Assembly (NCBI RefSeq): GCF_001043025.1
Contig: NZ_JYLD01000010.1
Coordinates: 1-64,000, forward strand
DNA: 64,000 nucleotides
Direction of reading: 5' to 3'
Origin: Pseudomonas helleri
GTDB taxonomy: Bacteria > Pseudomonadota > Gammaproteobacteria > Pseudomonadales > Pseudomonadaceae
The notes beneath the pieces were generated by a model. It was not told where the DNA came from, made no database searches, and saw nothing but the letters and a program-made list of their open reading frames with translations. Shown here piece by piece: positions 27,004 through 35,428 of this stretch (position 1 is the first letter of the stretch; each line of letters opens with the position of its first letter). Made by a program: the position numbers and the translations under genes.

Positions 27004-27356
27004 CTTGCCCCCTCACACTGTACACGCCGAGCCTACGACTTACCTTCAACGCTTGAGACGGACTCATAGTGCAAATGTTTCGCCCATAAAACCAGCAAGG
27101 AAAACAAGACAAAAAATTTCATCTCACACGCAGTCTTTTTATCACGAATGAACTATCCGCCTAGCATGTAGGCAACTTGCACAGCCATAGCGTTAAAAAC
27201 ACGGCGAATTATCTGCACATATTTTTATTATTGATTACTTGAGATTAACCATTACTTTGGACACGTGTTAACTTTTATGAAAAGCACGTTTAATACTTAT
27301 TGCACGCAGAACTGACACTCACCCAATAGCCATCCTCCCTACGCTTGGGGTTTCCC
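27004..27356. other. AT-rich intergenic region between divergent genes
   Basis: This 353-bp stretch has no gene I can support. It holds the promoters of the XRE-VUT pair (minus strand) and of the DUF6124 gene (plus strand). It is the most AT-rich part of the window, with runs such as catatttttattattgatta at 27217-27236. No palindrome is convincing enough to call an operator. Confidence 0.5.
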
Positions 27357-27746
27357 GTGAAAAAAGCATCTCCGGCTTCAATCGACTTTGTGCCAGAAGG
27401 CTCTGCAATTGACACGCTTGTGCTGGACCGCGCAGCCGCTGATCGGGCACTCGATTTCTATCTGCCCGATACGTCAATGCTCGATGTATCACCATCAGCC
27501 ATTACAACACTCAAGGACAGCGCCAACCTTCAAGCCGCCTTGAGCTGTGCGTCTGATTTGCTGCGTTGCGCAGCGCGATCGGCCAATGAAGTCAGCAATG
27601 CGCTAAACGGAGTACAACGTGAACACGCGTTACTGATCATCAACAGGGTCGAAAAAGCCAGACACTACATTGAAAATTCTCTGGCCGGGCTGACAGCTTC
27701 GTGGGAAATGATCCCGGGACAACCCGATTGGCAGGCAACTGAGTGA
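27357..27746 (+). CDS. DUF6124 family protein
   Basis: A 129-residue protein starting with the KKASP-type N-terminus common in this Pseudomonas family. The C-terminal half is a run of helices (LQAALSCASDLLRCAARSAN, EHALLIINRVEKARHYIENS) matching DUF6124; function is unknown. GTG at 27357 is preferred because it gives the family N-terminus; TTG at 27345 is the longer alternative. A probable paralogue lies at 11290-11682. It sits next to the AT-rich XRE-VUT island. Confidence 0.72.
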   Translation: MKKASPASIDFVPEGSAIDTLVLDRAAADRALDFYLPDTSMLDVSPSAITTLKDSANLQAALSCASDLLRCAARSANEVSNALNGVQREHALLIINRVEKARHYIENSLAGLTASWEMIPGQPDWQATE

Positions 27747-27789
27747 CTGACAGGGGGCGCTGGTTCGCCCCCGGCAGGACACACGCAAG

Positions 27790-28176
27790 TTACATCGACA
27801 CAAAAAAGAAGCTGACAATCAGCCCCATGCCGACAAACCAGACAATCGAGCGCAACAGCGCCCAGTCGGCCAGGTAGCAGATGATGTACAGCAGGCGGCT
27901 GGTGATGAATAGCACCGCCAGCACATCGATGGTCACTGGTTGGGCGTTGCCCACGATGTCGGCAATGATCACCGCCGCCGCAAAGGCCGGGGTCACTTCA
28001 AAGCTGTTGAGCTGCGCGTTGTGGGCGCGTTTGGCAGACCCTTCTAGGGTGGCGAGAAACGCGCGCGGGTCATGGTTTTGTCGGGGGCCGAACTTGCCTT
28101 GGCTGAACTTGGCAATGCCAGTACAGACGTACGGCAAACACAGGGCAATCAGTACACACCAGAAGGCAACGGTCAT
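27790..28176 (-). CDS. MAPEG family membrane protein
   Basis: A 128-residue inner-membrane protein with four hydrophobic segments and the MAPEG-like central pattern RAHNAQLNSFEVTPAFAAAV followed by RLLYIICYLADWALLRS. The MAPEG family includes glutathione- and eicosanoid-related enzymes in eukaryotes; bacterial members like this one have no established reaction. It converges on the DUF6124 gene and is monocistronic. Confidence 0.85.
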   Translation of the reverse strand: MTVAFWCVLIALCLPYVCTGIAKFSQGKFGPRQNHDPRAFLATLEGSAKRAHNAQLNSFEVTPAFAAAVIIADIVGNAQPVTIDVLAVLFITSRLLYIICYLADWALLRSIVWFVGMGLIVSFFFVSM

Positions 28177-28485
28177 GGGACTTTCCTTTTTAGAGTTTCA
28201 TCACGAGCATGCCGATCAGCACCCGTCCACAGGCTAAGAGCGTCCGGCGGCCAAAAGGTTCTTGGCGCTGCTGGTGCTCGCTTGGTTGTAACAGCCGCGG
28301 TCTAAACTTCCAGCGATCTTTTGCGCTTTGCGTGGGTCCAAACAAACCACCGCCACCTGCACCAACGCCTACGCTTAACCCAGGGTGTGCCGGGTAAAGA
28401 TGTGTCCCTGAGCGCTGCGATTACATCAAACACACAGTCCGACCCGTTCGGGCTTCCATTCACTCACGCCACCACAGGATCCCGG
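28177..28485. other. Intergenic region upstream of the Na+/H+ antiporter
   Basis: About 310 bp between two divergent genes. Open frames run through it, but none has a ribosome binding site or a recognisable product. I see no clear repeat or operator. Confidence 0.4.
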
Positions 28486-29751
28486 ATGCTTGAGCTTGTT
28501 GCTGCGTTTATCTGCCTGACTTCACTACTCACGTATGTGAATTACCGTTTTATCGGCCTGCCGCCAACGATTGGCGTCATGGTCACTGCCCTTATGTTTT
28601 CGCTGCTGTTGCAGGGTTTGAGCTTTCTCGGCTATCCGGGGCTCGAAGACCGTGTGCAAGAGCTGATCGGCCAGATCGACTTCAGCGATTTGCTGATGAA
28701 CTGGATGCTGTCGTTCTTGCTGTTTGCCGGCGCCTTGCACGTTAACTTCAATGACGTGCGCAGTTATCGCTGGCCCATTGGCCTGCTGGCCACCTTCGGT
28801 GTGCTGATCGCGACCACGGTCATCGGCAGCCTCGCTTATTACATTTTCGAGCTGTTCGGCTGGCATATCAGCTTCCTGTATTGCTTGCTGTTTGGTGCGC
28901 TGATTTCCCCGACCGACCCGATCGCCGTGCTGGGTGTATTGCGTACGGCCAACGCGTCCAAGCCGCTGAAAACCACCATTGTGGGCGAGTCGTTGTTCAA
29001 TGACGGCACTGCGGTTGTGGTGTTCACCGTGTTGCTCGGCATCGTGCAACTGGGCGAAACCCCGAGCCTCAGCGCGACCGCCATGCTGTTCGCCCACGAA
29101 GCCATTGGTGGCGTGGTGTTTGGTGGTCTGATCGGGTACCTGGTGTACCTGATGATCAAAAGCATCGAGCAGTATCAGATCGAGGTGATGCTGACCCTGG
29201 CGCTGGTGATCGGCGGCTCGGCCATGGCCAGTGAGCTGCACGTGTCTGCGCCGATTGCGATGGTGGTGGCCGGTTTGATCATCGGCAACTTGGGCCGCAA
29301 CAAAGCCATGAACGACATGACCCGTCGCTACATGGACGGCTTTTGGGAACTGCTCGATGACATGCTCAACGCGCTGCTGTTTGCGTTGATCGGTATGGAA
29401 CTGTTGCTGCTGCCATTCTCGTGGCTGCACTTGCTGGCGGCTGGCGTATTGGCCCTGGCGATTCTGCTCTCGCGCCTGCTCACCGTGGCCCCGGCCATTG
29501 TGCTGCTGCGTCGCTGGCGCACCGTGCCGCGTGGCACCATCCGCATTCTCACTTGGGGTGGCCTGCGTGGCGGTGTATCGGTGGCCCTGGCCCTGGCGTT
29601 GCCGTTGGGCCCGGAGCGCGACTTGATCCTGAGTATCACCTACATCGTGGTGCTGTCTTCGATCCTGCTTCAAGGTCTGACCATCGGCAAACTGGTCAGC
29701 CACGTCACCAAAGATGCGCCAGCACCTGCTGAATCCGAACACGCGCATTAA
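28486..29751 (+). CDS. Cation:proton antiporter, CPA1 (NhaP) family
   Basis: A 421-residue inner-membrane protein with about 12 hydrophobic segments and the CPA1 signatures LFGALISPTDPIAVLGVL and VGESLFNDGTAVVVFTVLLG, which hold the conserved membrane Asp and Asn/Asp residues of Na+/H+ exchange. Near the end, ILTWGGLRGGVSVALALALP is the conserved arginine loop of the family. It should exchange Na+ or K+ for protons. The ATG at 28486 follows agga at 28476-28479; the open frame extends upstream to 28321 without support. Confidence 0.9.
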   Translation: MLELVAAFICLTSLLTYVNYRFIGLPPTIGVMVTALMFSLLLQGLSFLGYPGLEDRVQELIGQIDFSDLLMNWMLSFLLFAGALHVNFNDVRSYRWPIGLLATFGVLIATTVIGSLAYYIFELFGWHISFLYCLLFGALISPTDPIAVLGVLRTANASKPLKTTIVGESLFNDGTAVVVFTVLLGIVQLGETPSLSATAMLFAHEAIGGVVFGGLIGYLVYLMIKSIEQYQIEVMLTLALVIGGSAMASELHVSAPIAMVVAGLIIGNLGRNKAMNDMTRRYMDGFWELLDDMLNALLFALIGMELLLLPFSWLHLLAAGVLALAILLSRLLTVAPAIVLLRRWRTVPRGTIRILTWGGLRGGVSVALALALPLGPERDLILSITYIVVLSSILLQGLTIGKLVSHVTKDAPAPAESEHAH

Positions 29752-29776
29752 GCCTCAAAGCCCCCGCTCTACCGGC

Positions 29777-29815
29777 CCGGGCTGCGATTGTTGATCGCCA
29801 ACAATCGCGGCCCGG
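29777..29815 (+). terminator. Large hairpin after the antiporter gene
   Basis: A 17-bp stem ccgggctgcgattgttg/caacaatcgcggcccgg (one mismatch) with loop atcgc, 25 bp after the stop codon. No T run follows, so it is terminator-like only. Confidence 0.5.
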
Positions 29816-29905
29816 CGCTCATTTCGTCCTGTTCCCGGCGTTTCCCGTCAGCTTGGCTACACTCCTTTCAAAATGTAAAAAAGTACGTCACGAAAGGAGA
29901 AAGTG

Positions 29906-30277
29906 ATGAGTTCGTCTGCTGCCTATGCACCACCCCGGCGCCATCTCGGCGCTTACATCGTGATCATCACCGCGTTGATTGCTTTGTGTATCACTGCGTG
30001 GCGGTTCTTTACGCCGTTATCCGGGATAACCGATTCCGGTGGCGCGATGGTCGCCATGCTGGCCGAGTTTGTGCTGTTTATCCTGGGCCTGTTACTGATC
30101 AAGACAGAGGCCGGAGGGGCCAGGGCTTTCTTCCTGTTCCTGGCTTGGGTAGGTGTTATCGGGACGTTTTTTGCCGCCTTGTTGCTACATGGCTGGTGGA
30201 CTGCCGCCGTGCTGGTTGTGTGCGCTGTAGGTGTCCTCATTGAAACGTTTGGCAGCAAGCCAACAAGGAGCGCGTGA
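29906..30277 (+). CDS. Four-helix membrane protein preceding the PQQ dehydrogenase, probable detached anchor domain
   Basis: A 123-residue protein with four hydrophobic segments (AYIVIITALIALCITAW, MLAEFVLFILGLLLI, AFFLFLAWVGVIGTFFAALL, WWTAAVLVVCAVGVLI). The ATG at 29906 has a strong aaaggaga site at 29893-29900. Its stop codon lies one base before the start of the PQQ dehydrogenase gene. In one-piece membrane PQQ dehydrogenases (Gcd, QuiA) the N-terminus is such a helix bundle, so this small protein probably replaces it. That is inferred from context; no sequence signature proves it. Confidence 0.75.
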   Translation: MSSSAAYAPPRRHLGAYIVIITALIALCITAWRFFTPLSGITDSGGAMVAMLAEFVLFILGLLLIKTEAGGARAFFLFLAWVGVIGTFFAALLLHGWWTAAVLVVCAVGVLIETFGSKPTRSA

Positions 30278-30278
30278 G

Positions 30279-32270
30279 ATGAGCACAATGAAAAAGAACC
30301 TTTTGGCAGCACCTGCCCTTTGTATGCTTGCGGGCATTTCTACAGCCCATGCAGACACGACCTACGTGGTTCCACCGCCTCTTCTGGCGCAGTCCAGCGT
30401 CTCTGCTGAGGACGCCAAGCTGCCGATTCCGACCGGTAAAGAATGGGACACCTTCCACGGCCAGCTCAGCTCGCAGAAGTACTCGCCGCTGACGCAAATC
30501 AACAAGGACAACGTCGGGCAGTTGAAGAAGGTCTGGCAGTATTTCACCGGGGACATGTCTGACGGCACCGGTAAAACCCCGGCCACCGTCTGGTCCGCCA
30601 CGCCTATCTTCGCCAACGACACGCTGTACGTGGGCACACCGTTCTACCGCATCATTGCCCTTGAGCCCGAGACCGGCAAAGAGAAGTGGGTGTATGACAC
30701 CAAGTCCGCATTGGTGGCCGAAACCCAGCCCGCGCTGAAGTCCCGTGGTGTGTCCTATTGGCAGGAAAAAGACCCGCAAGCGGGTGTTGCCTGTCAGAAG
30801 ATGGTGTACCTGGGCAACATGACCGCACAGTTGTACGCCGTTGATGCTGACACCGGCAAACCGTGCGAAAACTTCGGTAAAAACGGTGTTGTAGACGTTA
30901 ACCAGTGGAACAAGCAGAACAACAAATGGCCGTTGTCGCAGTTGCAACCGCCAACCGTGATCGGCGACAAGCTGATCGTGGGCTGGGCCGGTAAAGACTG
31001 GGAATACGAAGTCGAATCGCCAGGCTCGCTGTTTGCCCTCAACGCCCGCACTGGCGAGCTGGAATGGGAATTCAAGCCGATCCCTGAAGAGGAAGCCGGC
31101 AAAACCGGTACCGCCAACATCTGGACCGCCATGTCCTATGACCCGGCGCTGGGGTTGCTGTACATCCCTGTGTCTTCGCCGTCGCCCAACTACTGGGGTG
31201 GCAACCGCACCAACCCGATTCCGCTGGGCACCTCAACCACGGCGCTGGATATCAACACGGGTAAAGTCGTGTGGTCGCGTCAGTGGGTTCACCACGATAT
31301 CTGGGACTACGACATCAACTCTGCGCCGACGCTGATGGACATCACCGTGAATGGCAAACCTGTAGCGGCGCTGGTACAAGCGACCAAAATGGGCTTCCTG
31401 TTCACCGTGGACCGTCGCACCGGTGAAGACGTGTGGCCGATTGAAGAACGTCCGGTGCCTAAAGGCGAGGCCAAGGGTGAAGTCTACTCACCGACCCAAC
31501 CGTTCCCGACCAAGCCTGCACCGCTGCTGGATCAGTCGAAAAAACCGGCCATCTGGAAAATCGCTGACATTGTCGGCTTTGGCCAGTGCAGCAAGATGTG
31601 GGACGGCCTGGAATACAACGGCATGTACTCGCCGCCCGGCCTCAAAGGCAATGGCGTGCTGGCCTACCCGGACAGCGCCGGTGGTGTGCAGTGGGGTGGC
31701 GTAGCGTTCGACCCGGTCAGCCAGGTCGCCATCGTCAACACCTCGCACATCGTGCAGATGATCAAGCTGTGGGATCGCGAGGCCTACGACAAACAGCCTA
31801 AAGAATCCGGTAACGAAAACGGCTTCTACCCACAAATCGGCGCGCCTTACGGCATGTCGTTGGTCAACGCGCAGAACTGGGCCGGCATGCCGTGCTGGGC
31901 TCCGCCGTTCGGTGAACTGGTGGCGATCAACATGCAGACCGGTGACGTGAAATGGCGTCGTCCGATGGGTGCTGTTCAACAGTGGGGCTGGTACATGCCG
32001 CCAGACATGGGTTCGCCAACCATTGGTGGCCCGGCGGTGACAGCCGGTGGCGTAGTGTTCATTGGCGCCTCGATGGACGCCAAGGTACGCGCCTACGCAC
32101 TGGATGACGGTAAAGAACTGTGGTCTGACATCGTCATGGCCCCCGCCGTCGCCAACCCTGCGGTGTACGAATACAAAGGCAAGCAATACGTGGCCTTTGT
32201 CGCAGGCGGCAACTCGATCATGAAAGATCAAGTCGGCGACCAAGTGGTGGTGTACGCGCTGCCGAAGTAA
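30279..32270 (+). CDS. Periplasmic PQQ-dependent dehydrogenase (glucose/quinate dehydrogenase family, no fused membrane domain)
   Basis: A 663-residue beta-propeller quinoprotein with a cleavable signal peptide (KKNLLAAPALCMLAGISTAHA). Propeller signatures include WDTFHGQLSSQKYSPLTQIN at the start of the mature part, VHHDIWDYDINSAPTLMDI, with the catalytic-region HD-x-WD pattern of the Gcd/QuiA group, and LFALNARTGELEWEF repeats. It should oxidise a sugar or polyol in the periplasm and pass electrons to ubiquinone. Fused family members are about 800 residues because of an N-terminal five-helix domain, missing here. The upstream four-helix gene ends one base before this ATG, which has aaggag at 30265-30270. 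Confidence 0.87.
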   Translation: MSTMKKNLLAAPALCMLAGISTAHADTTYVVPPPLLAQSSVSAEDAKLPIPTGKEWDTFHGQLSSQKYSPLTQINKDNVGQLKKVWQYFTGDMSDGTGKTPATVWSATPIFANDTLYVGTPFYRIIALEPETGKEKWVYDTKSALVAETQPALKSRGVSYWQEKDPQAGVACQKMVYLGNMTAQLYAVDADTGKPCENFGKNGVVDVNQWNKQNNKWPLSQLQPPTVIGDKLIVGWAGKDWEYEVESPGSLFALNARTGELEWEFKPIPEEEAGKTGTANIWTAMSYDPALGLLYIPVSSPSPNYWGGNRTNPIPLGTSTTALDINTGKVVWSRQWVHHDIWDYDINSAPTLMDITVNGKPVAALVQATKMGFLFTVDRRTGEDVWPIEERPVPKGEAKGEVYSPTQPFPTKPAPLLDQSKKPAIWKIADIVGFGQCSKMWDGLEYNGMYSPPGLKGNGVLAYPDSAGGVQWGGVAFDPVSQVAIVNTSHIVQMIKLWDREAYDKQPKESGNENGFYPQIGAPYGMSLVNAQNWAGMPCWAPPFGELVAINMQTGDVKWRRPMGAVQQWGWYMPPDMGSPTIGGPAVTAGGVVFIGASMDAKVRAYALDDGKELWSDIVMAPAVANPAVYEYKGKQYVAFVAGGNSIMKDQVGDQVVVYALPK

Positions 32271-32290
32271 GACTTGGCGAGTTGTGACTG

Positions 32291-32376
32291 GTGGGAGCGG
32301 GCTTGCTCGCGATGCTATCGATGCGGTGTGCCAGACAGGCCGCATCGCCTGCATCGCGGGCAAGCCCGACTCCCAC
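32291..32376. repeat. REP-like inverted repeat, family B, copy 2
   Basis: Arms gtgggagcgggcttgctcgc and gcgggcaagcccgactcccac around a centre that itself pairs (gatgcggtgt...ccgcatcgcc). It lies between the PQQ dehydrogenase and vapC. Confidence 0.9.
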
Positions 32377-32407
32377 ACCTCTATGGGTATGACCCTAAAT
32401 CAGGTTG

Positions 32408-32806
32408 TTATCTCCAGTCCTCGATACGCAAACCGGGAACACGTTCGAATTCTCGGGTGTTGTTTGTCACTAGAACCAAACCCAATGATCGGGCATGACC
32501 GGCAATCATCTGATCGTAAGGGCCAATCGGCGTGCCCAATTTTGCTAACTCAGCACGAAGCTGGCCCGTGTTGGCTGCGGCTTCCCAATCATATTTGAGC
32601 ACCTCCAACCGTGCGGCAAAGCCCTCAACCACAGCTAAATTGCGCTGCGGGTTTGAAGATTTTTCCGCCCCGAACACCAATTCCATCAACGTCACGGTGC
32701 TGATGCATAACTGCCCGTGATGCGCGTTAAAAGCTTCACGCACATACTCAGGCCGGTTCTTGATTGTGAAAATACAAATGTTGGTATCGAGCATGAACTT
32801 AAGCAT
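32408..32806 (-). CDS. vapC: VapC toxin, PIN-domain ribonuclease
   Basis: A 132-residue PIN-domain protein. The acidic active-site residues are visible: MLDTNICIF at the N-terminus (Asp6), ELVFGAEKS (Glu), and IGPYDQMIAGHARSLG followed by LVTNNTREFERV at the C-terminus. This pattern matches the tRNA(fMet)-cleaving VapC group. Its start codon overlaps the vapB stop codon by one base (32806), so the toxin is made only when the antitoxin is translated. Confidence 0.92.
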   Translation of the reverse strand: MLKFMLDTNICIFTIKNRPEYVREAFNAHHGQLCISTVTLMELVFGAEKSSNPQRNLAVVEGFAARLEVLKYDWEAAANTGQLRAELAKLGTPIGPYDQMIAGHARSLGLVLVTNNTREFERVPGLRIEDWR

Positions 32807-33036
32807 CAGAATTCATCCCGCTGTTGATCAGCCGGTTGTTCACGCTCGCTCATGAAGTCTGCTGTAACACCTTCGCCCTCAAACCAGCTGTCCCACGATT
32901 CCCCCGCCGGTGTGATTATTCGCGCTCTGCCTACGGCGATGATATCAACGCGTCTCACATCGTCAGGTAGCGCAGCCGCTTTAGGAAGTCTGACTGCCTG
33001 GCTTCGATTACTTTGAAAAACCGAACCTTGTTCCAT
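32806..33036 (-). CDS. vapB: VapB antitoxin
   Basis: A 76-residue protein with an AbrB/VapB-type swapped-hairpin N-terminus (GSVFQSNRSQAVRLPKAAAL) and a C-terminal tail (WFEGEGVTADFMSEREQP) that should wrap around VapC. The ATG at 33036 is used because ggagg (33044-33048 on the complement) precedes it and the DNA-binding motif begins right after; the longer start at 33072 would include the promoter. It precedes and overlaps vapC. Confidence 0.9.
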   Translation of the reverse strand: MEQGSVFQSNRSQAVRLPKAAALPDDVRRVDIIAVGRARIITPAGESWDSWFEGEGVTADFMSEREQPADQQRDEF

Positions 33037-33047
33037 GCTAAACCTCC

Positions 33048-33098
33048 GGGATATGTCGCTCGTATATCCCATCCTAGTTTTCGTCTCTTACAAGTCAA
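33048..33098 (-). promoter_or_regulatory. vapBC promoter and operator
   Basis: On the minus strand, a -35 ttgact (33093-33098) and a -10 taggat (33071-33076) are 16 bp apart. Just downstream is the inverted repeat gggatat (33048-33054) / atatccc (33064-33070), which reaches the ribosome binding site. That is the usual place for VapBC autoregulation. Confidence 0.6.
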
Positions 33099-33116
33099 TG
33101 CCCCATTAAGAAAGCA

Positions 33117-34049
33117 TCAATCCCCCCGACGAGTGGCGTCAGCCCCTTCTATCCGCCGCAGCTGTTCATTGGCTCGCTCGGCGAACAATTCCAGTAACCC
33201 TTCCAGCAGATGCACCGGCGCTTCGTCGGCGCGGGTCAGGGCGTACAGGGTGATCGGCAATGCCGGGCTCAACGGGCGGATGACGGTGCTTGCCGCTGAG
33301 GCGCCCAAGGCGGTGAACGGGTCTATCACGGCCAGCCCCGCTCCCGATTCCACCATCGCTCGCGCCAGCGAGTAGGTCTGCACCGCAATGTTGATGCGCG
33401 GGGGCGGCTCGATGGTTTTCAGGTAGCTGTCCAAGCGCGCAAACAACGGATCGGCGCTGCTCAGGCCAATCAACGGGGCGTCCGCCAGTTCATGCAGCGC
33501 CAGCGACTCGCCCTCACGGTCTTCGCTCCAGTAACCCCGTGGCGCCAACGCGACCAGCACGCTGTGTGCCAACGCCTGGGCCTTGAGCCCCGGGTGGTCG
33601 GGCAGTTTCAAGGTCAGCGCTACGTCCAGTTCACGCATCAGCAGGCTTTGCACCAGTTCACGACTGTGTGCGCTCGCCAGTTCGCAGCGGCTGTCGGGGT
33701 AGCGGCGTGTCCACTCGCCAATCACTGGCGGCAACAAGGACAACGCCAACGCAGGCGTGCTGCCGATGCGCAAGCGATGCCCCGGTGTGCGCCGCAAGCT
33801 TTCGGCCAGACGCTGCACGCCTTGCACGCTCTCGCTGACTTTTTCGACCTCACGCTCCAGCAGCAAGGCCTCGGGGGTGGGCTGCAGTTTGCCGCGCACG
33901 CGCAAGAACAACGGAAACCCCAGTTGCATCTCGGCATGCTGCAGGACTTTGCTCACCGCAGGTTGCGAGACATGCAGCAACTGGGCGGCGGCGCTGATGG
34001 AGCCGGTCTGGCGAATAGCCTGGAATATTTCGATGTGGCGCAAGCGCAT
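33117..34049 (-). CDS. LysR-family transcriptional regulator
   Basis: A 310-residue LysR regulator. The N-terminal winged helix reads LRHIEIFQAIRQTGSISAAA, then HVSQPAVSKVLQHAEMQLGF as recognition helix. From about residue 90 comes the two-lobed effector domain (HRLRIGSTPALALSLLPPVI ... ESGAGLAVIDPFTALG). It is transcribed away from the D-amino-acid dehydrogenase/RidA/binding-protein genes and probably controls them. A dyad ccataa-N7-ttatgg lies 10 bp upstream of its start. Confidence 0.92.
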   Translation of the reverse strand: MRLRHIEIFQAIRQTGSISAAAQLLHVSQPAVSKVLQHAEMQLGFPLFLRVRGKLQPTPEALLLEREVEKVSESVQGVQRLAESLRRTPGHRLRIGSTPALALSLLPPVIGEWTRRYPDSRCELASAHSRELVQSLLMRELDVALTLKLPDHPGLKAQALAHSVLVALAPRGYWSEDREGESLALHELADAPLIGLSSADPLFARLDSYLKTIEPPPRINIAVQTYSLARAMVESGAGLAVIDPFTALGASAASTVIRPLSPALPITLYALTRADEAPVHLLEGLLELFAERANEQLRRIEGADATRRGD

Positions 34050-34058
34050 GGCAGCAGT

Positions 34059-34077
34059 CCATAACCTTTGTTTATGG
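34059..34077. promoter_or_regulatory. Candidate LysR binding dyad
   Basis: ccataa (34059-34064) and ttatgg (34072-34077) with a 7-bp spacer, in the gap between the divergent LysR and dehydrogenase genes. It fits the T-N11-A rule for LysR sites and lies close to the regulator's own start. Confidence 0.45.
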
Positions 34078-34157
34078 GTGAAGCATCTTTAATCATTGTT
34101 CAGCGCCTGTCACCTGCCCCTAATCTGAAACCCGCACAACAGTGGGTAAGGACTGAC

Positions 34158-35399
34158 ATGGCACAGCGCGTTTGCATCATCGGTGGTGGAGTTATCGGGC
34201 TGGCAACGGCGTATGCGCTGGTGCGCGAAGGCTTTGACGTGAGTGTGATCGAAGCCCGCCCGACCCTCGGCAGCCAGACCAGCTTTGCCAATGGCGGCCA
34301 ATTGTCGTACCGCTATGTCGCCCCGCTGGCCGATGCTGGCGTGCCGTTGCAGGCGCTGGGCTGGATGTTGCGCGGCGACTCACCGCTCAAACTGCGCCCG
34401 CGCATGGACCCGGCGCAATGGCGCTGGCTGGCCTCGTTTGTGGCCGCCTGCCGGGGGTCGGTCAATCAGCGCAATGGCGCACATTTGCTGCGTTTGGCAT
34501 TGCTGAGCCAGGCCACGTTGCAGCAATGGCGCGAGGAAGATCATCTGGACGGGTTCCAATGGCGGCGTAACGGCAAGCTGGTGGCTTTTCGCGAACCGTC
34601 GCACTTCGCCAAGGCCCGGCAAAAAGTTATCCACAGCTCGTTTCAGCAAGCGCTCTCTGCCAGCGAATGCTCGGCCCTGGAGCCCGGTTTGCAGGGCTCC
34701 ACGTTTGTCGGCGGCATTTACACCCCCGATGAAGAAGTCGGTGATTGCCACGCCTTCTGCCAACAGTTATTCGCCCGTTTACAGGCCTCGGGGCGTTGCA
34801 CATTTCTGCTGGGCAAAACCGTCACCCGTTTGCATCACGAGCACGGTGTGGTCAAAGCCGTGCACATGGGTGACGAGGTGCTGCCGGTCGATCAACTGGT
34901 GCTCGCAGCGGGGCATAATAGCCCGGCCTTGAGCCTGCCGGGACTGAATTTGCCGCTGTATCCGCTCAAGGGGTACAGCCTCACATTGCCGTTGAGCGAC
35001 CCCGGCAAAGCCCCCGATGTGAGCATCACCGATTACGACCGCAAGATCGTGTACGCGCGCATTGGCGAACAGTTGCGCATTGCCGCGATGGTCGACATCG
35101 TCGGTTTTGATGCCTCACTCGACCCCAAGCGCCTCGCGCAAATGCGCCAGCTGGCCCAAAGCACTTTCCCCGAAGCGGGCGATTACCAACACGCCATTGA
35201 GTGGGCAGGTATGCGCCCGGCCACCCCCAGCGGCGTACCGATTCTGGGCGCCAGCGGCTATCGCAACTTGTGGCTCAACCTGGGCCACGGCGCGCTGGGC
35301 TTTACCCTGGCTTGCGGCAGCGGGCGCTTGCTGAGCGAGCTGATTGCACACCGCAAAACCTCCATTGACCTGCAAGGTCTGGCCTTGCACGCCGCCTGA
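34158..35399 (+). CDS. FAD-dependent D-amino-acid dehydrogenase (DadA family)
   Basis: A 413-residue flavoprotein of the DadA/DAO family. The dinucleotide-binding site CIIGGGVIGLATAYALVREG begins at residue 5, followed by SFANGGQLSYRYVAPLADAG, the DadA-type active-site entry. The C-terminus has WAGMRPATPSGVPILGAS and LNLGHGALGFTLACGSGRLL. It should oxidise an amino acid to its imino acid and pass electrons to the quinone pool. The ATG at 34158 starts right before the glycine-rich motif, with taagga upstream. It lacks the neighbouring dadX racemase expected for the main dadA locus, so it is probably a paralogue with another substrate. Confidence 0.87.
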   Translation: MAQRVCIIGGGVIGLATAYALVREGFDVSVIEARPTLGSQTSFANGGQLSYRYVAPLADAGVPLQALGWMLRGDSPLKLRPRMDPAQWRWLASFVAACRGSVNQRNGAHLLRLALLSQATLQQWREEDHLDGFQWRRNGKLVAFREPSHFAKARQKVIHSSFQQALSASECSALEPGLQGSTFVGGIYTPDEEVGDCHAFCQQLFARLQASGRCTFLLGKTVTRLHHEHGVVKAVHMGDEVLPVDQLVLAAGHNSPALSLPGLNLPLYPLKGYSLTLPLSDPGKAPDVSITDYDRKIVYARIGEQLRIAAMVDIVGFDASLDPKRLAQMRQLAQSTFPEAGDYQHAIEWAGMRPATPSGVPILGASGYRNLWLNLGHGALGFTLACGSGRLLSELIAHRKTSIDLQGLALHAA

Positions 35400-35428
35400 C
35401 ATTGACCCAAACCTTAAGGAAATGCCCG

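Noticed and set aside
27200..27300. AT-rich stretch as a possible replication or attachment site
   Set aside because: No direct repeats, integrase gene, DnaA-box cluster or tRNA end is present nearby.
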